A DNA stretch of 64,000 bases from Clarkia xantiana subsp. parviflora (GCA_036873135.1 JAPTYO010000059.1:24441066-24505065), one strand, 5' to 3'; positions 46,350 through 58,470 are shown, numbered from the stretch's first letter. Numbers and translations are program-made. The notes: generated from the sequence alone by a model not told the origin.

Positions 46350-49300
46350 TACACCCGCAGTGTTTTCCTCTTGCTTTCTTTCTCGATAGACATCTTTGAT
46401 TCCGTATTGATTAATCAGAAACTCATGTTGTAGTCTATGAAGTGCTTTAGTAAGCAAGTCAGCAAGCTGTTCTTCATATGTTACATAAACAGCTGCAATA
46501 GTGACATCCATAACCCTCTCACGAACCACATGACAATCAAGTTCAACGTGTTTTGTTCTTTCGTGAAATAAAGGATTCTTACTCATCTTTATGGCTGCTT
46601 CACTGTCTGAAAGAATGATGATTGGCAGTGTCACCTTGATTCCTATTTCAGTGAGCAAGTTTTTTCATCCAAGTTGCCTCTGTTGCAGCCAAACTTAGAC
46701 TTCTGTACTCAGCTTCTGTACTGGACTGAGATACAGTTGCATTTTTCTTGACTTTCCACCCCACTGTTGCCTCTCCCAATTTCACACAGTAAGAGCTTAT
46801 GGATCGTCTGGAGAAAGGACAGGAGCCCCAGTCAACATCACATAAAATCTTCAAATTGAGCTCATTTTGGGATGGATAAAATAGTCATTGACCAGGAAAA
46901 CCTTTTACATAACGAATAACCCTCTTGGCAGCTCTGTAATGTGATTGTTTTGGTTGATGCACGAACTGACTAAGTTGTTGCACAGAGAAGGTAATGTCAG
47001 ACTTTGTCATGGTGAGGTATAAAAGCTTCCCCACTAGCCTACGATACAAGCTTATGTCTTTGAACAATGCATCTTCTCTGTTTAAGTGAAAGTAGTCATG
47101 ATATTCCTTTGTTGTTAATTTCACACCAGATTCCATAGGGGTTGCAGAATGCTTAGCAGTGCCCAATCCAGCATCTATGATAATCTCTAAAGCATACTTC
47201 CTCTGATTCAGCAATATCCCTTTCTTTGATCTTGCAACTTCCAAACCAAGAAAATACTTGAGACTGCCCAAATCTTTGAGTTTGAAATTTCCTTCCTAAA
47301 CTCCTTTTAACTCTAAGATCATCTCATTGCTTGAGCCAGTGATGAGGATGTCATCCACATAAACCAATAGGAAAACAGAATGTTCACCATTTGATTTAGT
47401 GAATAAGGAGTAATCAGTTTTGTTCTGTACATATCCATTCTTCAAAAGTGCTTGAGTAAACTTTATATTCCACTATCAAGATGCTTGTCTTAGACCATAA
47501 AGGGACTTGAGGAGTTTGCAAACATTCTTGCATGAACCAGAGCCTTTTGAATCTCTGAACCCTTGTGGAATCTCCATGTATACTTCCTCAAACAAATCAC
47601 CCTGTAAAAAGGCATTGTTGACATCCATGTGTAAGATATCTCATTCTTTAGCAGCTGCAATTGCAATAATGGTTCTTACAGTGGGCATCTTTGCAACATG
47701 TGAGAATGTCTGCTTGAAATCTTTTCCTTCAACATGTGTGTACCCTTTTGCCACAAGCCTTGCCTTATATCTTTTCAATGTCCCATCTGCTTTATACTTT
47801 ACCAAAAATATCCACTTGCAACCAACAGCTTTCTTCACAGATGGTAGCTCAGTTATTTCCCAGGTGTTATTATCTTGCAGAGCTTTGATCTCTGTTTGCA
47901 TAGCTAAAACCCAATTTTCATCTTGAGCTGCTTCCTTATATGTCATGGGTTCTCTAATTTTTTCAATGCTTGTGAGAAAGCACTTGTAAGAGTCAGAGAT
48001 ATTTCTATATTGAACAAACTTTTCTAATCCAAAAGTTGAAGAAATATTAGCTTGCTGGATGGTTGGAGTGATATAGTCACTCATCCAATTTGGAGGATGC
48101 TTCACCCTACTTGACCTTCTCAAATGAGGAGGAGAAGGAGGAGGAGATGGAGTAGGGGAATTGGGAGGTGCAATAGGATCAGGTGGTGTATCAATAGTAG
48201 TGTTATGACCATCAAGAACAATTTGATCATCAACCACCTTAAGTTTCTCCAAAGAGGGAAATAATTTCTTCAACTCATGCTTGCTCAGGCTGAATGGAAA
48301 CACTTCTTCAAAGAATTCCACATCTCGACTCACATTAACAACATGATCATCCAGATTCATAATCGGATATCCTTTTTGAGTGAGTGAGTATCCTAAAAAT
48401 ACAGCAGGTTCAGATCGTGAAGAAAACTTATCAGGATTGTTTAATTTTGTAGTGAAGTATAAGCAACCAAAACTCTTAAGTGTCTGAAAGATGGTGGCTT
48501 GTTCTTCAAACACTCATAGGGAGTCTTCCCATTCAGAATAAGTGTGGGAAGAAGATTTATCAAATAACACGCCGCTAAAATGCAGTATCCCCAATACTTG
48601 ACATGCAAGGAAGCTTGAAATCGAACTGCTCTAGCAACATTTATCAAGTGTCTGTGTTTCCTCTCCACTCGTGCATTTTGCTGGAGTGTGAAGGAGCAGC
48701 TGGTTTGATGAAGAATTTCAAGCTGCTTGAATAAGGCCCTGCTGATTTCACTCACAAATTCACCTCCATTATCACTCCTAAACACCTTCACAGATTTTTG
48801 AAATTGGTTTTTAACCAATATAAGGAAGTTCTTGATGTGTAACACTACTTCACTCTTATTAACCATCAAGTATACCCAGGTGTGCCTGGTGCAGTCATCG
48901 ACAATGGTGAGAAAATATTAAAATTTCTTCATGGTTGGAGTCTTATAGGGACCCCACAAATCCAAATGAACAAGATCGAATGCAATGGTAGCATGAGAAA
49001 TGCTCTCACTGAAAGGTTTTCTAGTCTGCTTAGCAAGAGGACATATGGTACACTTTTTAATTCGATCTATATCACTAACACACAAATTCTTTATTCTACT
49101 AAGCCTTGTAGCTGACACATGACCTAGTCTCTTGTGCCACAAATCAGGATCTCCATAAAAAATTCCATTGACACCAGCAACATCAGCAATCTTCTTTTCC
49201 TTTGAACTTTGCATAACATAAAGCCCTTTAATCAGACTCTCAGTCATCAGTGTTTCCCCATTAGAGAGTGCATGTATTAGCACATATTGCTCATGAAAAA

Positions 49301-50644
49301 ACACTCTGCAATTTAACTGAGAAGGAAGTTTACTCACCGCAATGAGGTTGAATTTAAACTCATGAACAAATAGTACATCTCTCAAAATGCACCATGGTTG
49401 AATGATGCAATCACCAATGTTGGTGACTTTACATTTCTCTCCATTAGGAAGATGTACAAACTGGTAAGATGTATCATTCTTCCTTAAGTTTGTTAACCAC
49501 TCTCTCCTATATGTTATATGATAAGTGGCCCCTGAATCAATAACCCAATTCATAATGGATAAACCAAGATTACCTGCCATATTAGAGTGAGCTTTAACTG
49601 GTTGCTTTCCTTTCTCCATCTACTTGAGAAAAGCATTAATCTGATTCAATTGACTCTGAGAGAGATTTGGAGGGATGATCATCAGAACCTCCATCTTGAG
49701 TATCAAATTCCGCTGACAAGGGATCATTCAGAACCAAATGTTGCTCATCAATTGCAACATTAGCTTTCATCCATCTCTTATTCAACTCAGGAAATTTTTC
49801 CCAACAAGTATCAACAAGATGACATTTCTTCTTATAGAAAATGCAAATCCAACTTGATTTATCTGTCTTATTGAAAACATTCCCACCAGAGTCTAGTCTA
49901 TTGGTTTGCCCTCTTTGATTCGAATACAACGCAATTCCATTTTCAGTTAAACCATTAGCAATATGTCCAACAATAGTCATCTGATCTTCTTCTTGAATAA
50001 GAACAGAATAAGCTACACCTAAGCTCAGTAATGGTTGCCTCATCAACAAAATAGTTCTCACAACTCCGTATGTCTCATTAAGACCAATTAAGAACTGTAT
50101 TAACTTTTGATTCTCCTTATGTACATTCAACAGATCCCTATCAACTTCACATTCCATGACTAAATCATTTATAGCAGTAAGTTCATCCCACAACATCTTA
50201 AGTTTGGCAAAATAAGCAGTCACAGTCAAAGTACCTTAAGTAATTTGATAGATCTCTCTAGTGAGCTGAAAGATTCTAGTGCCATCCACCTTATTGTACA
50301 TGTCCTTCAAATCATTCCAGATGGATTCAGCAGTAGAATTGAAATCAAACCACTTACAAGTTCCTTCGAAACAGAATTCCTTAGCCATGCCTTGACTAAA
50401 GCATTGCACCGATCCCAAAGTGCTCTCTGATTACGGAAACTGAATCTCTTCCAGAGCTTCCATCAATATATTCGAGTTTATTCTTGACAAGAAGACTCTC
50501 TCTTATCGCGCAACTCCAAGCTTGATAGTTTTCTGTACCGAGTAACTGAAATTCAATCAAAGATGCTCCGTTCGTAATCGAAGGATGAAGAGTTAGACGA
50601 TCATCTACTTCATTTGCCATTGCAAAAGCAACAAATTCGCACAA
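46344..50644 (-). pseudogene. copia gag-pol pseudogene
   Basis: Domains on the minus strand: gag (50644-49636, L-L-G-T-E-N-Y-Q-A-W-S); protease W-V-I-D-S-G-A-T-Y-H-I (near 49550); GAG pre-integrase with L-W-H-K-R-L-G-H..C-T-I-C-P-L-A-K (near 49130-49030); integrase core with R-S-D-N-G-G-E-F (near 48770); reverse transcriptase N-T-W-E-I-T-E-L-P..G-C-K-W-I-F (near 47860) and a Y-V-D-D-I coding stretch at about 47348-47362; RNase H with S-S-T-E-A-E-Y-R-S-L (near 46715) and H-V-E-L-D-C-H (near 46540). At least seven frame breaks separate the open pieces, so no polyprotein is possible. Confidence 0.92.
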
Positions 50645-50916
50645 TCTGACAACGAATCAAGAGATCGAAACTATAGCGACGACACCGCCTCGTAATCACG
50701 AACTTCCCCGTCAGACCTATAATTCGCAACTCTGATGAAAGGAAAATGCAAACAGAATGCAATCGAGTGCAATCTGAAAGCAAATACGAAGAATCCAACT
50801 GAAATCGAAGCTCAATCAAAGATCGATTAGCCGAATCGAAGCCGCGGCGAGCATCTCCGATCAAATTGACTCGTCGGAAAAGTTGGTTAGGAAAATCTTG
50901 AGCAGCTCTGATACCA

Positions 50917-51078
50917 TTTCGAGACTAACAGAACTGTGAAACTTGTAATTCATTCAATCATTCCTCAGTTTGTTACAATGAATAAGTCTGCTATTTATAG
51001 TAAGGCATAACTAATTTAACAACCATTTGACACCGACTTCACACCAACTAGACACCAAACACAATATAACACTTAACA
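50917..51078 (-). repeat. 5' LTR of the copia element
   Basis: 162 bp, read on the minus strand from TGTTAAGTG to GTCTCGAAA. The 3' end is AA, not the usual CA. It contains CTATAAATAGC near 50991. Confidence 0.88.
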
Positions 51079-51269
51079 GTTTGTTGGCTAAAAAAAAAAA
51101 AATACTGTTTCGGTAATAAATAGATCTCGGTGCGACTAGATAGCAGATATATTATATAGTCACTTTTTGGGAGGGTCTTGGGAGAGGCACATCTAATTAT
51201 AGATCGTAGTTTTTCAAACTTCTTTATAATAAAACAAACACGATTGGTTTGCATTCTTCTGTTGATACT

Positions 51270-52420
51270 AGTCTTCGTCTATAGCATTTGAGATTATTCC
51301 ATGCCTCTATTAAGGCAATTCATCATATTGATTCCTTTGATTTTCCAAAGAACAAGGAGTTTGAGATTCAAAGTTATACTATTTTTCATCATACCAAGAT
51401 CACCATAGCCAACTTTCTTCTTCTGATTTTAGGGTTGAGTCTGTATTTGAATTGGTTCATGCTGATATTTGGGGTTCTTATTATTTTGTTACTCATGATA
51501 ATAAAATATACTTTTTTACTCTTATTGATGATTTGTTTAGAGTGACATGAGAAAATGATAACATTTTTAAATCTGACAATGAAATATAATTTTTTAATAA
51601 GCAAGTTCGTTTTTTATTTTCAAACTTAAGCAATATTCACTAATTTAGTTGCTCTTACACCCACAACAAAATGGTAGGGTAGAATACAAACATAAACACT
51701 TTTTGGAGGTTGTTAGAGCTTTAAAATTTCAAGCTCATGTTCCTAAGAAATTTCCGGGTGATTGCATTCTTATTTCTTATTATTTGATTAATCTTATGCC
51801 CACCTTAATTCTGAACGGAAAATCCCATCTTCATGTTTTAAAAGGATCGTATGTTAGTGTCAAACATTTTAAGATTTTTGGCTGTTTGGCTTTTGCAAAG
51901 AATATAATGGTTTCAGACAAGTTTGATTCAAAAGCTATTCCCAGTGTATTTTTTGTTATTCTGAAACGCAAAAGGGATACAAGCTATATGATTTGATAAA
52001 CAAAAAAATTTATGTTAGCAGAGATGTGATTTTTAAGGAGTCTATTTTCTCATTCTTTAAACAACCACCCTCACCTGATACCAATTATAATACCCCATAT
52101 TTGTGTACCACACTAGTTATAAATAAAGAATTTGGAGCATTAATAAGTATGAGATATATTACTCAAGTACAATATAAATTCCTCATTTTCTAGGCTCGAA
52201 TGATAACAACGGGCTCTGTTAGGCTGAATTGGACTTAGTTGAGACAGACGTTCGGATTTAGGGGCGTGACACCAATAATTTGCAATTTTCTAAACATAAT
52301 AATTATGAGGCATCTACTCAGCCGATCGTAGTAATGATGAGATTTTTCATAATGGTGATATAATAGATGATTATGTTCAAGATGATGAAACTGTTTGAAG
52401 TTTTTTATGATGTTTGGTTT
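51270..52420 (+). pseudogene. second copia fragment (integrase region), plus strand
   Basis: Diverged copia integrase remains in the opposite orientation to the neighbouring element: V-F-E-L-V-H-A-D-I-W-G near 51445, H-P-Q-Q-N-G-R-V-E near 51658, N-L-M-P-T-L-I-L-N-G-K near 51790, F-K-I-F-G-C-L-A-F-A near 51870, and I-Y-V-S-R-D-V-I-F near 52010. Its later part is split by the TRIM solo LTR at 52086-52271. No LTRs of its own were seen. Confidence 0.85.
52086..52271 (+). repeat. TRIM solo LTR (same family as 58066-58251)
   Basis: 186 bp from TATAATACCCCAT to GGGGCGTGACA, flanked by the 5-bp duplication ccaat (52081-52085 and 52272-52276). Its reverse complement aligns along its length with 58066-58251, which is also exactly 186 bp (shared words: AAATGAGGAATTT, TGGGGTATTA, TTATTAATGCT). 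No internal region, so it is a solo LTR. Confidence 0.9.
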
Positions 52421-52429
52421 TGAGAACAA

Positions 52430-53411
52430 TATCTCATGATGTGACTGAGGAAGTATCTAATAGGTCTGATCAATTTATTCAAAATATCACCAAAATGATG
52501 GGTCCAGATCTTATCAGTTTTCTTATCTATATTAATTTTTCAACTTTTAAGTTATCTCTTCTACTTTTTATATTTATATATTTACATTTTTTTTTTCAAT
52601 ATTCGGCTATATAATAAACATATGTAGGGATAAATATCAAGTTGAAAAATGTAGAAAACATTGGAATATTAATAGACAACTTTTAGACACTTTTAATTTT
52701 GATGAGATGTTGATTAATTGACACAAATGTATAGAAAAGTGAGATAAAAATTGAAATTATTTATAATAGAAGCACCAATTAGCCATTATCTCCTTGATCA
52801 CTCGTTCACAGTCTCAATTGTCCTTCATTTTAGAAAATCAAGATAAATATCTCATTTTTTAATATATATATATAAAACAAAAAAAACTCTTCCATATTAA
52901 ATGTGTGCGGATTTGCAGAATTTGAAATATCTTTCCTCCTATACTATTTTTTCTAAGTGTTATAATACAGATTCCGACTGTTGAAATGCAAACAGACCGA
53001 ATTTCATTACAATTTACAATGACATAATATAATTACTATTAACTTTTATGACATTTAATTATTTCATCGTGGTCGGAGATTGACTAAACACATTAATATT
53101 AGAATTGTAATAATTTCCTTTTCTAATTATTTTTAATTCTTGGCCAATTTTTTTAATATACCTCTAATGATAATGGAAGGATGGCCTTTCATTTGAATTA
53201 CCACTTAACGGACCAATATATTGTCTAAATTTCATGAAGGATTGGAATCATGTTTAGTGATAGCTAGAGGACAAGTGAGTCATTTAACCAAAAATAATGG
53301 CCGACCTAAAAAACAATATGAAACCATGAATGAAAGGGTTTGATACACTTCTAGTTCTATGCAATGGAAAAGTCCACACCGCTCATAATTCAACACGTAT
53401 TATATTTGTCG

Positions 53412-53481
<70 letters not shown>

Positions 53482-53544
53482 AATTTGCCGTTAAAAATTT
53501 ATCCAGCCTAATAAACTTTTAGAAGAAAACAACAACACTCTATA
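52430..53544. other. AT-rich intergenic region with (AT)n run
   Basis: AT-rich with no genes. A pure TA/AT dinucleotide run spans about 53417-53477. Confidence 0.6.
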
Positions 53545-53552
53545 GTCTATAC

Positions 53553-54251
53553 TAGGGGTGAGCAAATATCCCGAGAGGCTCAAAATCCCGCCCGTCCCGC
53601 CCTAGCCCGTCCCAAAAAGTCCGTCCTAAAAATGTACCCAAGCCCTAATGGGCGGGACTTTTCTTCTCAACTAGGGATAGAGCTAGGGCTAGGGATTTTT
53701 TACGAAGTCCCAAAAGACCCGTCCCGTCCCTTTTTGCTAAGTAATCAGCTATAAACTATAGTTAGTTAAGTTAACTTTAGTGATGGCTCGGGTTGAAGTT
53801 CCATTTGATCTGTGATTTGTATTTATAACTTGTTATGTCAGAATTGTTGGTGACTTTGTGTTAGAGTCTTGGTAAAACTTAGTTTTGGAGTCATTTGTGA
53901 ACTATTTTGGAGAACCAAGTTATGTGTTGAACTTGGTGTTCTTACAAGTGACAAAATGTTTGAGTGATTTTGGTGTTTTATGGTGAACTTTGTGGTATGT
54001 GCTGAACTTTGTTGTTGTTCTATGTTTGGTTATGGTTTAATTAAATTGAGTATGATTTTTTTTTTTGAACTTGGATGGGAATTTGGGTTTGTCCCATTTG
54101 TCCCTAGTCCCTGTAGGCCCGTGACGGGCGGGCCTTTTCCTACTAGCTAGGGCTCGGGATAGGACTCGGGACAGCCATTAAGTGGCCCTAGTTTTAGGGC
54201 TTGGACCATTTTTTAGAAAAAGCCCGCCCATCTGTCCCATGCTCAGCCCTA
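53553..54251. mobile_element. hAT MITE with exact 8-bp target duplication
   Basis: Starts TAGGGGTGAGCA and ends TGCTCAGCCCTA; flanked by gtctatac at 53545-53552 and 54252-54259. GC-rich arms carry CCCGTCCC and GGGCGGG words in opposite orientations around an AT-rich centre. Non-coding. Confidence 0.93.
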
Positions 54252-54448
54252 GTCTATACAAAACAATACCTCGAATTTGAATTTTAGATCGATATACACG
54301 TTGGTATGAATTGAAAGCTTATTTTATTAACAGAATCCTAATTAACTAATTATCTAGGCTTGGCCAAAAAAAAAAACTAATTATCTAGGCGGCCCAACTA
54401 ACTAACAATGTTAATCTTAATATAATTAAGAAAGTCAAGACTCAAGCG

Positions 54449-54451
<3 letters not shown>

Positions 54452-54485
<34 letters not shown>
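54452..54485. repeat. (TA)n run upstream of the wax synthase-type gene
   Basis: Dinucleotide run ending about 60 bp before the start codon. It overlaps where a TATA box would be expected and may act as one. Confidence 0.7.
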
Positions 54486-54487
<2 letters not shown>

Positions 54488-54542
54488 TAGAAGTAGAATA
54501 GGCCCAACTCCACCACACAAACCAAATCGCACTCCTCAAGAA

Positions 54543-55583
54543 ATGTCGGTCTTCGAAGGTGAGACGAACAACTTGATCTTCGTCTGGATCTCAGCGGTCG
54601 CCGCCCTCTGCTACTGCCACTGGATCTCCAGATCCGCCGCCGTTGGCCTCCGGCGCCTCCTCTGCCTCCTCCCCGTCGTCATCGTTTTCATCATCCTTCC
54701 CCTCAATCTCACCACCATCACCTTCGGAGGACTCTCCGCCTTCTTCATCGCCTGGCTCGCTAACTTCAAGCTCGTCCTCCTCGCCTTCGGCAAGGGCCCA
54801 CTCTCTCCCCGCCTCTCTCTCTCCCATTTCATCGCCACCGCCTGCCTCCCAATCAAACTCCAGGGCGTCGGCGCCGGCGTAGGCCTGAAACCGACGGCCA
54901 ATTACGCCATCAAGTTCCTTATCGCCGCCTCCTTCATCCCTCTCTTTGCGGAAAAGGAACGAATTAATCCAATCGTTGTAAAGGTAATGTACGGTTTCTT
55001 CGTGTACTTCGCATTGGAGCTGTACCTAGCCCTGGCCGGCGCCATTGCCCAGCGGCTGGTCGGCGTGCAGCTGGAGCCTCAGTTCGACGAGCCGTACCTC
55101 TCTACGTCGTTGCAGGATTTCTGGGGCCGGAGGTGGAACCTCATGGTGACGAGCATCATGCGGCCCAGCGTGTACGATCCCGTCAGATCGATAGCCAGCC
55201 GTTGGATCGGGAGGCAGGGGGCGTCCCTCGCCGGTGTTTTCTCCACCTTCCTCGTCTCCGGAGTGATGCACGAGCTGATGTTCTACTACATTTGTAGGAG
55301 AGAGCCCACGTGGGTGGTCACGTGCTTCTTCATTCTCCATGGGATCTCTGTGGTTGCAGAGAGCATGGTGAAGAAGGTAACCAAATGGCGGCTACCGGCA
55401 GCGGTATCTTGTCCGTTGACGGTGGCGTACGTGGCGGCGACAGGGGTGTGGCTGTTCCTTCCGCCGTTGCTGGGCTGCGGTGCGGAGGCCAAGGTCCAGG
55501 GAGAGACTGTGGTGGCATTGCAGTTCGTTATCGGGACGTGGGAGGTTATCAGATTTAGTGCCGTTAATATTTTGCGAAAATGA
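54543..55583 (+). CDS. wax synthase-type long-chain-alcohol O-fatty-acyltransferase
   Basis: Single-exon gene, 346 residues, of the plant wax synthase branch of the MBOAT superfamily, which joins fatty acyl-CoA to long-chain alcohols to make wax esters in the ER membrane. Visible: several hydrophobic membrane segments (residues about 10-25, 40-80, 123-136, 150-170, 228-250, 305-325); the conserved Q-D-F-W-G-R-R-W-N at about 191-199; and S-G-V-M-H-E-L at about 239-245 with the catalytic histidine at 243. Length and single-exon structure match Arabidopsis relatives (At5g55340 group). The ATG at 54543 is the first in frame after the A-rich leader. GC content is clearly higher than in the flanks. 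No damage seen. Confidence 0.93.
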   Translation: MSVFEGETNNLIFVWISAVAALCYCHWISRSAAVGLRRLLCLLPVVIVFIILPLNLTTITFGGLSAFFIAWLANFKLVLLAFGKGPLSPRLSLSHFIATACLPIKLQGVGAGVGLKPTANYAIKFLIAASFIPLFAEKERINPIVVKVMYGFFVYFALELYLALAGAIAQRLVGVQLEPQFDEPYLSTSLQDFWGRRWNLMVTSIMRPSVYDPVRSIASRWIGRQGASLAGVFSTFLVSGVMHELMFYYICRREPTWVVTCFFILHGISVVAESMVKKVTKWRLPAAVSCPLTVAYVAATGVWLFLPPLLGCGAEAKVQGETVVALQFVIGTWEVIRFSAVNILRK

Positions 55584-55968
55584 AATAGAATGTTTTGGTG
55601 GGTTAATTAATTTAATTTATGTACTTTGTTGTTAGATGTAACTAACTCGCAAGCATCCCCGCTATTAAGCATGTACATTATGTTTAATAGGAAATAAAGT
55701 TTATCTTTCCACGTCATCTTTTTTAAAATAAAAAAATCATTTCCCCATTCTCCTTTTATACTGAATTAAACTTTAATAGGAAAAAGTGTATTATTATTTC
55801 TATTTATTCCATTTTCTGTTAAAAACTGAAGTCAACTGTTATATATCATATTTTAAAAATATTAAAAATGTCAATATTTATATTTAGGATCTTATTAGAA
55901 AGTTACTATTAATAACATTTCTAATATTTATATTCTGTGTGTTTAGTCCCAAATGCATCTCTAATAAT
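55584..55968. other. 3' flank of the wax synthase-type gene
   Basis: AT-rich sequence that should contain the 3' UTR (GGAAATAAAG near 55690 could be a polyadenylation signal). No other features. Confidence 0.5.
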
Positions 55969-55984
55969 AATATTTTTACAAATT

Positions 55985-56495
55985 ATGATGATTTGCTTAG
56001 TATTATAGTCTCACTGCCTGTGCTTGGTCCGTCTGTTTTGAGGACTCGCCTCTGCTTGAGCGTGGGCCTCAACCGAGCCCATATGATTCAGTTTATTCTT
56101 GGTTTAAAAAAAAAAAATACGTTGAAGATTGTTGTTTTCTTCTTGGCTAAAACCCTAAACCCTCTACGTCTGCAGGTGAAGCCGCGCCTTTTCCTGCCAT
56201 TTATTTATACGACGCACCGCAACTTCTCTACTTTAACAACAAGGTTCGCTTTTATTCGTCATAGTAAGATTTCTGTATGCTCCAGTCTCGCCCATTTATT
56301 CAAAACCGGGTGCTATCCGATTTCTTGTAGTTTGGATAATGAAGATAACCTTCTTTTTTTGTTTTTGCCATAATTGATGATTATTTTTGTGGCTGTACTA
56401 AATTGGACTGATGCCAATAGAGTATCCAATTTGAATAGGATCATGAGCAGAGTATTTGCTTGATTTATCCAGGCCAGAACATGATTGGAATACAA
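55985..56495 (+). promoter_or_regulatory. RPB5 upstream region (telo-box, duplicate of 29866-31310)
   Basis: Contains AAAACCCTAAACCCT near 56150 and the block CGCCTTTTCCTGCCATTTAT near 56187, both shared with the NDUFAF5 upstream region. It probably provides the RPB5 promoter and 5' UTR; a splice acceptor (CTACACAG) just before the start codon at 56693 suggests an intron in the 5' UTR. Confidence 0.75.
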
Positions 56496-56698
56496 ATGAT
56501 GAATAGACAGGATGGAGATGAGGTTGTATCATAGATTCCGATGCAGTTCGATCCCCCAATTACAATCTGAAAGCTTTTATCAATTTTTTAGAAAGCTGGT
56601 TTGATTTTACCAATGTGCAGAGTCTAATGTATGAGTTCTTATAAATTTTAATTGTTGGGCAATGGCTTATCAGCTATTCGTGATTCTACACAGGCAGC

Positions 56699-57656
56699 AT
56701 GTCTCTACCCGATGAAGAGCTCACCAAACTGTTTAGGGTTCGGAGAACAGTGATGCAAATGCTCCGTGATCGGGGTTATGTTGTTAGTGAATCCGACCTA
56801 AGGATGACAAGAAAAGATTTTGTTCAAAAGTTTGGGGAGAACCTAAAAAAAGAGGATCTTCTCATCCTTACTAGCAAGGAAAATGATTCTTCCGATCAGG
56901 TATGTTGTGCAGAATTTGGATATAATATTGATTTTGTCAAACTGCACTGCATAAAGTTGCAATCTTTACTCTGCTGAATCTTATCTTACCGGTTGGTTAT
57001 CCTAATGGTGGATCAGATGTATGTGTTCTTCCCTGAGGGAGATAAAACTGGTGTGCCCGTGGTAAAGGGAATGCTGAATCGAATGAAATCAGATAACGTG
57101 TCCAGCTCAATCATTGTGGTTCCAAAGAGCCTGACTCCTCCAGCTAGAGCAGCTGTAGTTGAAATTAATTCATGTTTCAGAATGGAGGTTTTTGAGGTGA
57201 TCATCATATCATATATATACTATTCAACCATTACAATGTGATCCTACATTTAATCCCTAATAATTAATCATTGTTGATTATTTTAGATGCTGTTTTGATC
57301 AGAATTAATCTGCACAGGAGTTGGACCTGCTGGTGAATATAACAGAACATGCATTTGTTCCACAGCATAAGGTGCTTACTGTTGAGGAGAAGAAGGCATT
57401 GCTGGTCAAGTACGGAGTGAAGGAGACCCAGGTAATTAGTGTATGCGCGTAAATAGATAGATTAGAGAGACTTACTTATAATAGCAGCTTTCTGACATTT
57501 AGCTAAATCCGATGAGTATATGTGTTTCAGCTGCCACGGATATTAATTACAGATCCTGTTGCTCGGTATTTTGGTCTGAAGAGGGGACAAGTTGTGAAGA
57601 TTACTAGAGATAGTGAGACTGCCAAAACATACGAAACCTACAGATATTGTGTATGA
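56699..57656 (+). CDS. NRPB5: DNA-directed RNA polymerase subunit 5 (RPB5/NRPB5 type)
   Basis: Shared subunit of nuclear RNA polymerases (in plants Pol I-III and, depending on paralogue, Pol IV/V). Exons: 56699-56899, 57017-57196, 57318-57431, 57531-57656, all GT..AG and in frame, total 206 residues, the usual length. Visible: Q-M-L-R-D-R-G-Y near residue 20, [12 protein letters not shown] in the N-terminal jaw domain, and the conserved C-terminal assembly domain [48 protein letters not shown]. It looks closer to NRPB5A than to the diverged NRPE5 form. Intact. Confidence 0.95.
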
Positions 57657-57779
57657 ATGTGAAGAAGAAGAGGCTTTGAGATTCTCTCTATATTTATTCA
57701 TGTTGAGCCTTGGAGTAGCTTCGACATCCAAAAGCTGAGTTATGGTGTGTTTTATCTTGTCAACAACAGATGGTGTATT

Positions 57780-58065
57780 GATTAGGCGGCGAATCATGTG
57801 TATTATCTAATACTAATGTCTTAACTAATACTTTGTTTGTTTTGCTTTGGTATTAATACTACTTAATACATGTGTATTATCTAATACTCATTTTTATAGT
57901 AAATTATGTATTAACTAAGACACTCAAAAAAAATCATGTATTAGGTAATACATGGTACTAATGACCAAAATACCCATAACTTTACTTAATATATAACAAC
58001 TACACCAACTTCGGCTCATAACATCGGCCACTGGCCGGACTCCGGCGACTCCCGGCGACTCCCGG
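57780..58065. repeat. diverged Harbinger-like MITE fragment
   Basis: Repeated GTATTATCTAATAC words, the phrase CTAATGACCAAAATACCCAT and a GC-rich centre (CTCCGGCGACTCCCGG) resemble the arms and core layout of the element at 30019. The right half is missing, probably cut by the TRIM starting at 58066. Confidence 0.45.
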
Positions 58066-58470
58066 TGTCACGCCCCCAAGCACGAGCGACTGGCCACACT
58101 TAGCCCAACCCAGTCTAACTAAGCCCGTTGTCCTCACTTGGACGTAGAAAATGAGGAATTTCTGTTGGACTTGAGTAGTACAACTTTTGCTTATTAATGC
58201 TTCAAATCTTCTTATTCTAACCGATATGGTACAAACTTATGGGGTATTACAATCTACCCCCTTAATGCTCGTGACGTCCTCGTCGCGGCCCATAATTGTT
58301 TGCCCCCGGTCCGGTAGGTGATCGGAACTGCGGGGGTCAATAGCCCTTGGTTCGCAAGCCCAATCACGGTCTCGGGTCGGCTTTGATACCACTCTATCAC
58401 GTCCCCAAGTCTGAGCGACCGTCTCCACTTAGCCCAACTCAGCCTAACTAAGCCTGTTGTCCTCACTTGT
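58066..58470 (-). mobile_element. TRIM (miniature LTR retrotransposon)
   Basis: Minus-strand element. 3' LTR: 58066-58251 (TGTAATACCCC to CGTGACA on the minus strand, 186 bp). A purine tract lies beside it (complement of CTACCCCCTTAA). A primer-binding site TGGTATCAAAGCCGACCC is encoded at 58374-58391 on the minus strand, next to a truncated 5' LTR copy (58395-about 58470). The internal region is only about 143 bp and non-coding, which defines a TRIM. Confidence 0.88.

Larger units (their letters stand above)
46208..51078 (-). mobile_element. decayed Ty1/copia element with very short LTRs
   Basis: Minus-strand element with LTRs at 50917-51078 (5') and 46208-46349 (3'), flanked by the 5-bp duplication gtttg (46203-46207 and 51079-51083). 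The primer-binding site TGGTATCAGAGC (complement at 50905-50916) matches the initiator-methionine tRNA end used by copia elements. The order gag, protease, integrase, reverse transcriptase, RNase H is preserved. Many stops and frameshifts make it inactive. Confidence 0.93.

Noticed and set aside
54591..54901. Minus- and plus-strand Ser/Glu-rich ORFs inside the acyltransferase gene
   Set aside because: Shadow frames of GC-rich codons in a well-supported gene.
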